A stretch of 49,828 bases of DNA from Puerhibacterium puerhi. Lineage in GTDB: Bacteria > Actinomycetota > Actinomycetes > Actinomycetales > Cellulomonadaceae. The stretch spans positions 1-49,828 of the forward strand of contig NZ_WUWN01000024.1 in assembly GCF_009846865.1 (NCBI RefSeq). The letters run 5' to 3'. The number at the start of each line of letters is the position of its first letter. Position 1 is the stretch's first letter. The translations under genes and the position numbers were made by a program. The notes under the pieces were generated by a model that was not told where the DNA came from, did no database searches, and saw only the letters and a list, made by a program, of their open reading frames with translations. This document shows, piece after piece, positions 40,299 to 47,340 of the stretch.

Positions 40299-40304
40299 AG
40301 TGTA
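40299..40304 (-). promoter_or_regulatory. Leaderless -10 (TACACT) for thyA
   Basis: TACACT on the minus strand, seven bases before ATG 40291. Confidence 0.55.
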
Positions 40305-40470
40305 GGCGCGGCGTCCGACGGCGCCGGTGGCCGCCGCGGGCCCGCGGCGGCGGACCTCACCCGCCGAGGGGTTCCTGCCCGGCGGGTGGGCCGATAGCGT
40401 CGGGGCCGAGCGCCCCGGTGCTCACTGAGGTCCTTCAGCGGAGAAGGGCCGCGGACGAAGGAGACAGGCG

Positions 40471-40746
40471 TTGAAGTTCGTGACCGCACCCCTGCTCATC
40501 AAGGTGGGCGCCATCCTGCTCGCGGTGGGGCTCCTCGTGGGCTGGTTCATCCCCAACTTCCTCATCGGTGACTACCCGCTGTGGGTCAGCCGGGAACCCG
40601 GCCTCGAGCTGATCGCCACCCTGCTGAGCATCGTGGCCACCGTCGCCACCACGGTGGGCGCACCGCTGCTCGCGGCCGGGCTCGGAGCCGCAGCGGTCAT
40701 CTCCGCGACCAAGGGGACGATCCCCACGGCCGAGGCTGACGACTAG
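40471..40746 (+). CDS. Small two-TM membrane protein
   Basis: A 91-residue protein with two hydrophobic helices: [20 protein letters not shown] (residues 11-30) and [25 protein letters not shown] (about 47-71), and a short acidic tail. TTG 40471 is the likely start because AAGGAG lies about seven bases upstream; GTG 40480 is an alternative. A TAGCGT (about 40393) could be its -10. Unknown function. Confidence 0.72.
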   Translation: MKFVTAPLLIKVGAILLAVGLLVGWFIPNFLIGDYPLWVSREPGLELIATLLSIVATVATTVGAPLLAAGLGAAAVISATKGTIPTAEADD

Positions 40747-40837
40747 AGGGCCCGCGCCCGACGGCGGCCGGCGCAGGACGGCCGGCGCACGGCGGCCCGC
40801 GCAGGGCGGCCGGTGCGCGGCGGCCGACGTCGGGCGG
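40747..40837. repeat. GC-rich imperfect repeats between convergent genes
   Basis: Four to five imperfect copies of a cggccggcgcagg-like unit fill the gap between the convergent membrane-protein genes. They can form several hairpins; a shared terminator is possible. Confidence 0.4.
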
Positions 40838-41497
40838 TCAGCCCACGTCGCCGGGCGCGCCCTGGCGCTCGTGGCGCATCGCACGCAGCTCCCGGCCGCG
40901 ACGCCGCCAGCCCCGCCACAGCAGCAGCAGCGCGACGCCCAGCGCCGCGCCGATCAGCGCGCCCCAGCCGGTGCCGCCGCCGAACCCGGGCGCGTCGGCG
41001 TGGAGCACCAGCCTGGCGGCCCGCGCCGACGGGTTCGGGCCCACCGCCACCCACAGCGTGAGCCAGTTGGGCGCCGCGAGCAGCAGCCCGAGCCCGGTGA
41101 GCAGCACGGGCGGCTCCCAGCCGTCCCAGGGCCGGATCGTCTGGCCGATGACGATCACCGGCAGGAACGTGAAGACGGTGCCGAAGAACAGGCCCCACCA
41201 GGCGCCGAGGGAGAACTCGCCGTGCACGAGGTCGCCGACGGTCCCGGCCCACCAGCCCGGCAGGTAGCGCGCCAGCAGCCAGAACACCACCAGCACGATC
41301 GCGGCGACCAGGAACCACAGCACCGCCCTGCGCGCGACAGCACGCCAGTCGCGGGCCGGCGCGGGCTCGGCGGCCGCGGACGACCCCCCGCCCGTCACCG
41401 GGCCGCCCGCCGGGCCGCCCGCCGAGCCCCCGCCCGTCTCCGGGCCGCCCGCCCGGCCCGCGCCCGCGCCCCGTCGCTCGTCACCACCAGCAGTCAT
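40838..41497 (-). CDS. Hypothetical membrane protein (about four TM)
   Basis: A 219-residue protein with a Gly/Pro-rich soluble N-terminus (residues 1-48) and about four hydrophobic segments: VLWFLVAAIVLVVFWLLARYLPG, LGAWWGLFFGTVFTFLPVIVIG, VLLTGLGLLLAAPNWLTLWVAVG and WGALIGAALGVALLLLW. It ends with an Arg-rich tail. ATG 41497 has CACCAT seven bases upstream, possibly leaderless. Family not recognised. Confidence 0.72.
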   Translation of the reverse strand: MTAGGDERRGAGAGRAGGPETGGGSAGGPAGGPVTGGGSSAAAEPAPARDWRAVARRAVLWFLVAAIVLVVFWLLARYLPGWWAGTVGDLVHGEFSLGAWWGLFFGTVFTFLPVIVIGQTIRPWDGWEPPVLLTGLGLLLAAPNWLTLWVAVGPNPSARAARLVLHADAPGFGGGTGWGALIGAALGVALLLLWRGWRRRGRELRAMRHERQGAPGDVG

Positions 41498-41570
41498 GCT
41501 GTTGATGGTGGCAGCGGTGCCCCGCCCCCGCGCGTCGACGCCAGGCGCTGCGTCCGGGGTGGCACCCGGT

Positions 41571-41576
41571 TAGTGT
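41571..41576 (+). promoter_or_regulatory. Leaderless -10 (TAGTGT) for receiver-only protein
   Basis: TAGTGT, six bases (ttcggc), then GTG 41583. Confidence 0.5.
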
Positions 41577-41582
41577 TTCGGC

Positions 41583-41990
41583 GTGACCGCTGGACCGACG
41601 CCGACCGGCGCCCCGACCGACGCTCGGGAGCGCACCGCGGTCATCGTCGAGGACGACTCGGACATCCGCGACCTGCTCGACACCGTGCTCACGCAGGCGG
41701 GCTTCACGACGGTGACCGCCGCGACGGGGCACGAGGGCGTCGAGGCCGTGCGGCGGACGGACCCGCTGGTCACCACGCTCGACGTGAGCCTGCCGGACAT
41801 CGACGGCTTCGAGGTGTGCCGCCGCATCCGCGCGGTCTCCGACACGTACGTCGTGATGCTCACGGCACGCACCGACGAGGACGACGCCCGTGCCGGGCTC
41901 GACGCCGGCGCCGACGACTACCAGACCAAGCCGTTCCGGCCGCGCGAGCTGCGCGCCCGGATCGAGGCGCTGCTGCAGCGGCCTCGCTAG
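41583..41990 (+). CDS. Single-domain response regulator (receiver only)
   Basis: A 135-residue CheY-like protein with no output domain. The acidic pair is Asp24/Asp25 (IVEDDSD), the phosphorylation site Asp67 (TTLDVSLPDIDG), the switch Thr94 in VMLTART, and Lys116 in YQTKPF. An extension of 17 residues precedes the domain. It lies convergent with the degenerate GGDEF protein, and a histidine kinase is next on that strand, so the three may work together although they are transcribed separately. The output is unknown. Confidence 0.9.
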   Translation: MTAGPTPTGAPTDARERTAVIVEDDSDIRDLLDTVLTQAGFTTVTAATGHEGVEAVRRTDPLVTTLDVSLPDIDGFEVCRRIRAVSDTYVVMLTARTDEDDARAGLDAGADDYQTKPFRPRELRARIEALLQRPR

Positions 41991-42000
41991 CCGATCCCGG

Positions 42001-43146
42001 TCAGCCGGTCGCGCCCCGCGCGTCCTCGCTGCGCGCCTCCTCGCCGACCTCGCCACCCAGGCCCGAGCGCGCCGTGCGCACGAGCGCCTCGACGTCGCGG
42101 GCGGGGCCCACGGCCAGCGCGGACCCGACGTCGAGCCCGACGGTGTCGCCATCCAGGCGCAGCGGGTGGTCGAGCAGGGCGCGGCGCAGCCCGCGCAGCC
42201 AGCCCGCGCCGTCGGCGTCCGCCGGCAGCACGACCACCATCTCGTCGCCCCGGGACGCGTCGGTGGCGGCAGCGCCTCCGGTCGGCAGCAGGTCCAGCAC
42301 GACGTCGGCCAGGTGCCGGCGGGCGTCCTCGCGCCCGCCCCGGCCGAACGCGTCGCGCAGCGCACCGGCGTCGCGCAGCCGCAGCGCCAGCACCTGCACG
42401 CGGCCCGCTCCCTCGCGCGCCGCGACCGTGCGCAGCAGGTACGGCAGCGTCCGCGTGCCCAGCACGGGGTCGTAGCGCACCGACGCCACCTCGGCGATCT
42501 CGCGGGTGCGCAGCGCCATCATCGCGAACGCCCCCACGAGAATGAGCAGCAGGTTGATGAGGGTCGTCGAGGACGTGGGCAGGTACCGCGCGAAGAGCTC
42601 CGACTCCGGCCCGCCGGCGGCGAACGCCACCGCGCGCGTGGCGTAGTAGGCCCCCGCCACCGCGCACGTCAGCCCCAGCGCCACCGCCTCCGGGGAACGG
42701 CGGGCACCGTGCGACCGGCCGACGAGCTCGACCGCGGCGAGGATCCCCCAGACCGCGATCGCCAGCAGGTAGACCAGGCCACCGGCCCACGGGCCGCCGT
42801 CGGGCCCCTCGACGAGCACCGCGAGCGCGGCGACGCCCGCACTCGCGACGACGACCCACAGCAGCGGGCGGCGCGCCTCGCGGGCGCGTGCGCCCGCCCA
42901 GATCGCGCCGAGCGCGAGCACGAACGAGGCGTTGCCCAGCGCCACCGCCCACCACAGCGCCGGCGACGCGTCGCTCGCCAGGTAGGCGAACGTGGTGACG
43001 ATCGCCGCGAGGTAGGGCAGCGTCCAGCAGCGGTCGACGACGTCGGGACGGCCGCGCCGCCAGACGTTGAGCACGTACAGCGCGCCGACCACGAGCTGGA
43101 CGGTCGGCGAGATCACGAGCAGCGTCGTCTCGTCCAGCCCCGTCAC
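42001..43146 (-). CDS. Multi-TM protein with degenerate GGDEF domain
   Basis: A 381-residue protein with about seven membrane helices in residues 1-215, then a GGDEF-like domain. The cyclase signature reads RGDEM (about residues 299-303) instead of GGDEF. The usual D-x-LTGL-x-NR start has become DPVLGTRT, and the DxDxFK metal-site strand reads ALRLRDAGAL. It is therefore probably not a working diguanylate cyclase, though some proteins with RGDEF are active. GTG 43146 overlaps the kinase stop (GTGA), so it is translationally coupled to the histidine kinase. Confidence 0.75.
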   Translation of the reverse strand: MTGLDETTLLVISPTVQLVVGALYVLNVWRRGRPDVVDRCWTLPYLAAIVTTFAYLASDASPALWWAVALGNASFVLALGAIWAGARAREARRPLLWVVVASAGVAALAVLVEGPDGGPWAGGLVYLLAIAVWGILAAVELVGRSHGARRSPEAVALGLTCAVAGAYYATRAVAFAAGGPESELFARYLPTSSTTLINLLLILVGAFAMMALRTREIAEVASVRYDPVLGTRTLPYLLRTVAAREGAGRVQVLALRLRDAGALRDAFGRGGREDARRHLADVVLDLLPTGGAAATDASRGDEMVVVLPADADGAGWLRGLRRALLDHPLRLDGDTVGLDVGSALAVGPARDVEALVRTARSGLGGEVGEEARSEDARGATG

Positions 43147-44915
43147 GCGCCCACCCCCGTCGTGCCCGTACCTGCCGCGTCCGTGCCCTCCGCGTCCGTG
43201 CCCTCCGCGTCCGTGCCCGCCGCATCCGTGCCCGCGTCGCGGGTCGTCGTCGGCTCGACGGCCGCCGCCCCGGCGAGCGGCAGGTGGACGCGCACCGTGG
43301 TGCCGCGGCCAGGAACGCTCTCGAGGTCGATGGTGCCGCCGTGCGCCTCGACGACCTGGCGGCAGATGTGCAGGCCCAGCCCGGTGCCGTGCCGCGAGCC
43401 GTGCCGGACGGCGCGGGCGCGGTAGAAGCGGGTGAAGACCTGCTCGACGTCCTCCGGCGCGATGCCGACGCCCTCGTCGCGCACCAGCAGCACCACGTCG
43501 CCGTCGCCGCTGCGCCCGGAGCCGGCGCGCAGCAGGACCTCGACGGTCCCGCCCGCGTCGGAGTACTTCACGGCGTTGTCCAGCACGTTGTCCACCACCT
43601 GGCGCAGGGCCACGGCGTCGCCGAGCACCGGCGCGGCGCCGGCCGGCGGCGTCCACCCCACGCGCAGCCCGGCCGCCCCGGCCACCGGGCAGATCGCGGC
43701 GACCGCCTCGTCGACGACGGCGGCGAGGTCCACGGCGGTGCGCGTGAGCGCCAGGTCGCCGCCGCGCGCCGCGGCGGCGGTGAGCAGGTCACCGACGAGC
43801 GTCAGGAGCCGGTCGGCGTTGCGCGCGGCGACGTCGACGTGCCTGGCCACCGCCGGGGGCACGTCCGGGGCGTCGCCGGCGAGCTCCAGGTGGCCGACGA
43901 TCGAGGTCAGCGGCGTGCGCAGCTCGTGCGACGCGGCGGCGACGAAGTCCTCCTTGAGCTCCAGCGCCGTGAGCTGCTCGGTGAGGTTCTCGAAGGTCAC
44001 GACGGCGAGGCGGCCGCCGGTGTGCGGGTCGGCGTGGTCGAGCTGCACCACCGACGCGCGCAGGGCCATGCGCCCCACCGGCAGGTCGAACCAGCCCACC
44101 TCGCTGTCGAGCTCCTCGCCGCGGACGGCGCGGTGCAGCGGCCCGTCCTCGACCGCCACACCCTCGGGGGCGACCGACCGGTCCGGCGGGAGGTCGTCGA
44201 TGCGCAGGCCGGGGCGCAGGATGCCGTGCGTGACCTCGGTGACGAGCCGGTTGACGAGCACCAGCCGCCCCTCGGCGTCGATCACGAGGATGCCGGCGCC
44301 CGCGGTGCCGAGCACGGCCTCGAGGAGGCGGCGCTCCGAGCCGAGCTCGGCGGCCGCGCGGCGCAGCACCTCGCCCTGCCGCCGCATGAGCAGGGTGCGG
44401 GCGTCCGAGCGGCGCTGGATCCCGCCCACGGACAGGGCCACGGCCGCCAGCACCACGGGCACCAGGGCGACCCGCGCGACCTGCGTCTGCGTCACGGCCG
44501 CGCCGGTGAGCGCCGTCGGCAGCCACGTCACCACGAACGCGCTCGCGACCGCGAGGCCGACGCCCAGGGTCCCCTGCCGCTGGGCGAGCCAGAGCACCGG
44601 GAAGACCGCCAGGAGGGACACCGGCGCGTCGCTCGCGACGAACAGCGCGGTGGCGAGCAGGTCGAGCAGCGGCACGACCAGCTCGGCGCGCCGGCCGAGG
44701 CGCTGCCACGGGACCAGGAGCGTGAGCGCCAGGGCGACCACCAGCACGACGACGCCGGCCACGTACGCGGCGCCGACCACCATCGCGTGGTCGTAGACGG
44801 TGAGCCCGACCGTCGCCAGGCCCGCGGTCGCGACGAACGGCAGGTGCACGAGGAACACCGCGGAGCGCCGGTCGGTCACCTCCTCCCGGCGCGGCTCCCC
44901 TGCCTCCGCCACCAT
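43143..44915 (-). CDS. Membrane sensor histidine kinase
   Basis: A 590-residue kinase. Five or six membrane helices in residues 15-170, a PAS-like domain (about 195-320, LLEAVLGTAGAGILVIDAEGRLVLVN), the H-box ASHELRTPLTSIVGHLE with phospho-acceptor His near residue 330, N-box DNVLDNAVKYS, G1 VRDEGVGIAPEDVEQVFTRFYR and G2 HGTGLGLHICRQVVEAHGG. The last 30 residues are a GTDAAGTDAEGTDAEG tandem repeat (15-bp DNA repeat near 43160-43235). ATG 44915 has TACAGT seven bases upstream. The likely partner is the receiver-only protein at 41583. Confidence 0.92.
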   Translation of the reverse strand: MVAEAGEPRREEVTDRRSAVFLVHLPFVATAGLATVGLTVYDHAMVVGAAYVAGVVVLVVALALTLLVPWQRLGRRAELVVPLLDLLATALFVASDAPVSLLAVFPVLWLAQRQGTLGVGLAVASAFVVTWLPTALTGAAVTQTQVARVALVPVVLAAVALSVGGIQRRSDARTLLMRRQGEVLRRAAAELGSERRLLEAVLGTAGAGILVIDAEGRLVLVNRLVTEVTHGILRPGLRIDDLPPDRSVAPEGVAVEDGPLHRAVRGEELDSEVGWFDLPVGRMALRASVVQLDHADPHTGGRLAVVTFENLTEQLTALELKEDFVAAASHELRTPLTSIVGHLELAGDAPDVPPAVARHVDVAARNADRLLTLVGDLLTAAAARGGDLALTRTAVDLAAVVDEAVAAICPVAGAAGLRVGWTPPAGAAPVLGDAVALRQVVDNVLDNAVKYSDAGGTVEVLLRAGSGRSGDGDVVLLVRDEGVGIAPEDVEQVFTRFYRARAVRHGSRHGTGLGLHICRQVVEAHGGTIDLESVPGRGTTVRVHLPLAGAAAVEPTTTRDAGTDAAGTDAEGTDAEGTDAAGTGTTGVGA

Positions 44916-44922
44916 GGCGCGA

Positions 44923-44928
44923 ACTGTA
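44923..44928 (-). promoter_or_regulatory. Leaderless -10 (TACAGT) for histidine kinase
   Basis: TACAGT on the minus strand, seven bases before ATG 44915. Identical to the xylR -10. Confidence 0.55.
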
Positions 44929-45003
44929 TCCCGGGGGCACGGCGCCACGGAGCCGCCGTGCGGCGACCGGACCGCGCCGCCACGGTGCCCCGGACGGGCG
45001 CGA

Positions 45004-45408
45004 TCAGTCCTCCGGCAGCGCCGCGACCGCGTCGATCTCCACCAGCACCCCCGGACGCGCCGGGCTCACGGCCACCACCGTCACGGCCGTGCGGTGGTCG
45101 CCCCAGATCGACCGCGTCGCGGCATACCCCTCGGCGGGGTCGTACCCCGCGGCGAGGTAGACGTTCAGCTTGACCACGTGCTCGGGTCCGGCGCCGGCCG
45201 CCGCGAGCACGGCGAGCAGGTTGCGCAGCGCCTGCTGCGTCTGGTCGACGATGCCCTCGAGCAGCTCGCCGTCGCGGTCGATGCCGTTCTGGCCGCCGAC
45301 GTACAGGGTCCGCCCGGCCGGGGCGATCATCCCCTGCGCGAAGGCCGGGCTGCGGAAGAGCTGGGGCGGGTCCACGGGGGTGGGCAGGCGGGCGGGCAGA
45401 GCGGTCAT
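45004..45408 (-). CDS. RidA family protein (YjgF/YER057c)
   Basis: A 134-residue RidA-superfamily protein, a group that hydrolyses reactive enamine/imine intermediates. Visible: LYVGGQNGID, QTQQALRNLLAVLAAAGAGPEHVVKLNVYLA, and the end TVVAVSPARPGVLVEIDAVA. The catalytic Arg of strict RidA (usually NxRV/VxT region) is not clearly present, since the segment reads KLNVYL, so it may belong to one of the Rid2-Rid7 groups. SD AGGAGG precedes ATG 45408. Confidence 0.88.
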   Translation of the reverse strand: MTALPARLPTPVDPPQLFRSPAFAQGMIAPAGRTLYVGGQNGIDRDGELLEGIVDQTQQALRNLLAVLAAAGAGPEHVVKLNVYLAAGYDPAEGYAATRSIWGDHRTAVTVVAVSPARPGVLVEIDAVAALPED

Positions 45409-45564
45409 GGCGTTCCTCCTCGAGCGGCCAGGTCCCCCTGCTGGCAGTCTGCCGCGCGCCGCGGGCACGCGCCGGGCCGGCCGCGGGCGGGCGAGGACCG
45501 GCGAGCGTCGGCGTTGCCCGGCCGCCCGGGCCGGGAGACCGGTCATCCCCCCGACGCTCGCCGC

Positions 45565-45570
45565 TACGCT
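45565..45570 (+). promoter_or_regulatory. Leaderless -10 (TACGCT) for small protein
   Basis: TACGCT, six bases (gccggc), then GTG 45577. Confidence 0.5.
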
Positions 45571-45576
45571 GCCGGC

Positions 45577-45921
45577 GTGCCCCGCCCCGCCCCCGACGAC
45601 GCCTCCGTCCGCGCTCGCCTGGTCCGCCAGCTCACCCGGGGCGGCGACGCCAGGCTGGAGATCGTCTCCGGCGACACCGTCCGGATCGACGCGTTCCCCG
45701 GGCTCGTCGACGCTCCCGTGCGGTGGGAGCTCTCCGACGCGGAGCTCGAGGCGTACGTCGCCGCGCTCGACGTCGACGACCTCGACGCGCTGTGGCCCCG
45801 GCGCCCCCGCGAGTGGCAGGCCTTCGCGCTGCTGTCGGTGCACCTCGAGGAGGTCCTGGCCACCGCGGAGGGGCCCCTCGACGTCGTGCGGCTCGTCGAC
45901 GGAGCCCTCTCCGCCGGGTGA
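45577..45921 (+). CDS. Small hypothetical protein
   Basis: A 114-residue acidic protein: LEIVSGDTVRIDAFPG, then LSDAELEAYVAALDVDDLDALWPRRPREWQAFALLSVHLEEVLAT. No transmembrane segment. Family not recognised. The reading frame has strong GC codon bias and a leaderless-type promoter, which support it as a real gene. Confidence 0.65.
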   Translation: MPRPAPDDASVRARLVRQLTRGGDARLEIVSGDTVRIDAFPGLVDAPVRWELSDAELEAYVAALDVDDLDALWPRRPREWQAFALLSVHLEEVLATAEGPLDVVRLVDGALSAG

Positions 45922-45987
45922 GCCGTCCGCCCTGCCCGCCGGCCCGGCCGCGGGCGGGCGGGGACCGGCCCGCGGCCGCAGCAGGAC

Positions 45988-47148
45988 TCAGGCGGCGAGC
46001 AGGCCCGCGGCGTCGCGCCCCTCGTCGCGCCGGTCGTCGCCGTCCAGGTCGACCGGCTCGATCAGCGAGCGGTACACCCGCTCGTACCCCTCGGCCATGA
46101 CGGCGAGGTCGAACCGCCGCTCCGCGTGCCGCCGGCACGCCCACGGGTCGAGGTCCTCGGCGGCGTCGATCGCCTCGGCGAGCCGGCGCGCGTCGGCGTC
46201 GGGCGCCACGACGACGCCGGTCTCGCCGTCGGCCACCACCTCGGGCACGCTGCCGCGCCGGGTGGCCACGACCGGCGTGCCGCAGGCCATGGCCTCGACC
46301 ATGACCATGCCGAACGGCTCCTCCCACTGGATGGGGAAGACGAGCGAGCGGGCGCCGGAGAACAGCTCCCGCTTCGTCACGGCGTCGGCCTCGCCCACGT
46401 ACTGCGCGTCGGCGCCGAGGCGGGGCCGGACCTCCGCGTCGAAGTAGGCGTGCTCCCCCGGCTCGTTCAGCTTGCCCGCCAGGAGGATCGGCCGCCCGGC
46501 CTCGCGCGCCGCGTCGATCGCCAGGTGCGGCGCCTTGTCCGGGCTGAACCGGCCGACCCACAGGACGTAGTCGTCCTTGTCGGCCCGCATCGGGAAGGAC
46601 GCGACGTCGATCGCGTTGTGCACCGTGCCGCACCAGTTGATGCGCGGGTTGAGGCGACGCTGGGCGTCGGAGATCGCGACCACGGACACGGTGCGCCCGA
46701 GCAGCTCGTGGTACCAGCCGTTCTCGCCGGTCACGGGCCCGTGCATGGTGACGACGGTCGGCACGTCCCGGCCCGTGGCCAGCAGCGGCCCGCACAGCGT
46801 GTTGTCGTGCACGACGTCGACGCCGGCATCCGCCAGGACCTGGCGGGCGTAGGCCGCCGCCACGGCCTCCGGCACCGGCTCGCCGAGCCGGGCGGTCGGC
46901 GGCGTCGGGTAGACGGCGTGGAACTCCTCCGCGGCGGTGCCGTTGCCCCCCGCCCCCACCAGCACGACGTCGTGCCCGCGCTCCACGAGCTTGTCGACCA
47001 GCCCGGCGACGACCGCCTCGGTGCCGCCGTAGCCGGCCGGCGGGAGGGAGAACCACGGCGGGGCGACCATCCCGATGCGCAGCGGGGCATCGGTGCGGGC
47101 GGGAGCCTCGGCGCGGGCCGAGGACGCCGACGGGAACCTGGACGACAT
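45988..47148 (-). CDS. GT4-family glycosyltransferase
   Basis: A 386-residue GT-B fold glycosyltransferase of family GT4. N-terminal LRIGMVAPPWFSLPPAGYGGTEAVVAGLVDKLVERGHDVVLV, middle NPRINWCGTVHNAIDVASFP, and donor site VLWVGRFSPDKAPHLAID with WEEPFGMVMVEAMACGTPVVATRRGSVPEVV (about residues 278-308), where the E-x7-E motif is kept. It may act on a cell-surface or storage sugar. SD GGGAGG precedes ATG 47148. Divergent from the amylo-1,6-glucosidase-like gene, suggesting joint regulation in alpha-glucan metabolism. Confidence 0.9.
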   Translation of the reverse strand: MSSRFPSASSARAEAPARTDAPLRIGMVAPPWFSLPPAGYGGTEAVVAGLVDKLVERGHDVVLVGAGGNGTAAEEFHAVYPTPPTARLGEPVPEAVAAAYARQVLADAGVDVVHDNTLCGPLLATGRDVPTVVTMHGPVTGENGWYHELLGRTVSVVAISDAQRRLNPRINWCGTVHNAIDVASFPMRADKDDYVLWVGRFSPDKAPHLAIDAAREAGRPILLAGKLNEPGEHAYFDAEVRPRLGADAQYVGEADAVTKRELFSGARSLVFPIQWEEPFGMVMVEAMACGTPVVATRRGSVPEVVADGETGVVVAPDADARRLAEAIDAAEDLDPWACRRHAERRFDLAVMAEGYERVYRSLIEPVDLDGDDRRDEGRDAAGLLAA

Positions 47149-47242
47149 GCAACCTCCCTACGGTGCGCGAAGGTCTGCCGCGGCGGCCGAGGGCCGCTCG
47201 TCGATCTGCGGCGGACGCAGGGCTCCATCTCGAGGTGAGAGC

Positions 47243-47266
47243 AACCTGCAAATCGAGTTATAGGTT
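47243..47266. promoter_or_regulatory. Inverted repeat AACCT-N14-AGGTT in the divergent promoter
   Basis: AACCT (47243-47247) and AGGTT (47262-47266) flank the -10 of the glycosyltransferase. A possible site for the MerR-type regulator encoded at 49463. Confidence 0.45.
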
Positions 47267-47285
47267 AGATAGCCCTGGAGTGCAA
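47257..47285 (-). promoter_or_regulatory. Promoter TTGCAC-N17-TATAAC for the glycosyltransferase
   Basis: Minus-strand -35 TTGCAC (47280-47285) and -10 TATAAC (47257-47262), 17-base spacing. The surrounding 60 bases are much more AT-rich than the rest of the window. Confidence 0.55.
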
Positions 47286-47340
47286 TGGCGGCATCGTCGC
47301 AGCGATGCCCCGACGCAGCCACGACCTCACGGAGGTGCAG

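Noticed and set aside
42001-43146. Calling the GGDEF-like protein an active diguanylate cyclase
   Set aside because: RGDEM replaces GGDEF, and the metal-site strand and the DxLTGLxNR start are also lost; activity cannot be assumed.
47243-47266. HspR HAIR element
   Set aside because: The arms AACCT/AGGTT do not match the CTTGAGT-N7-ACTCAAG pattern; kept only as a general MerR-site candidate.
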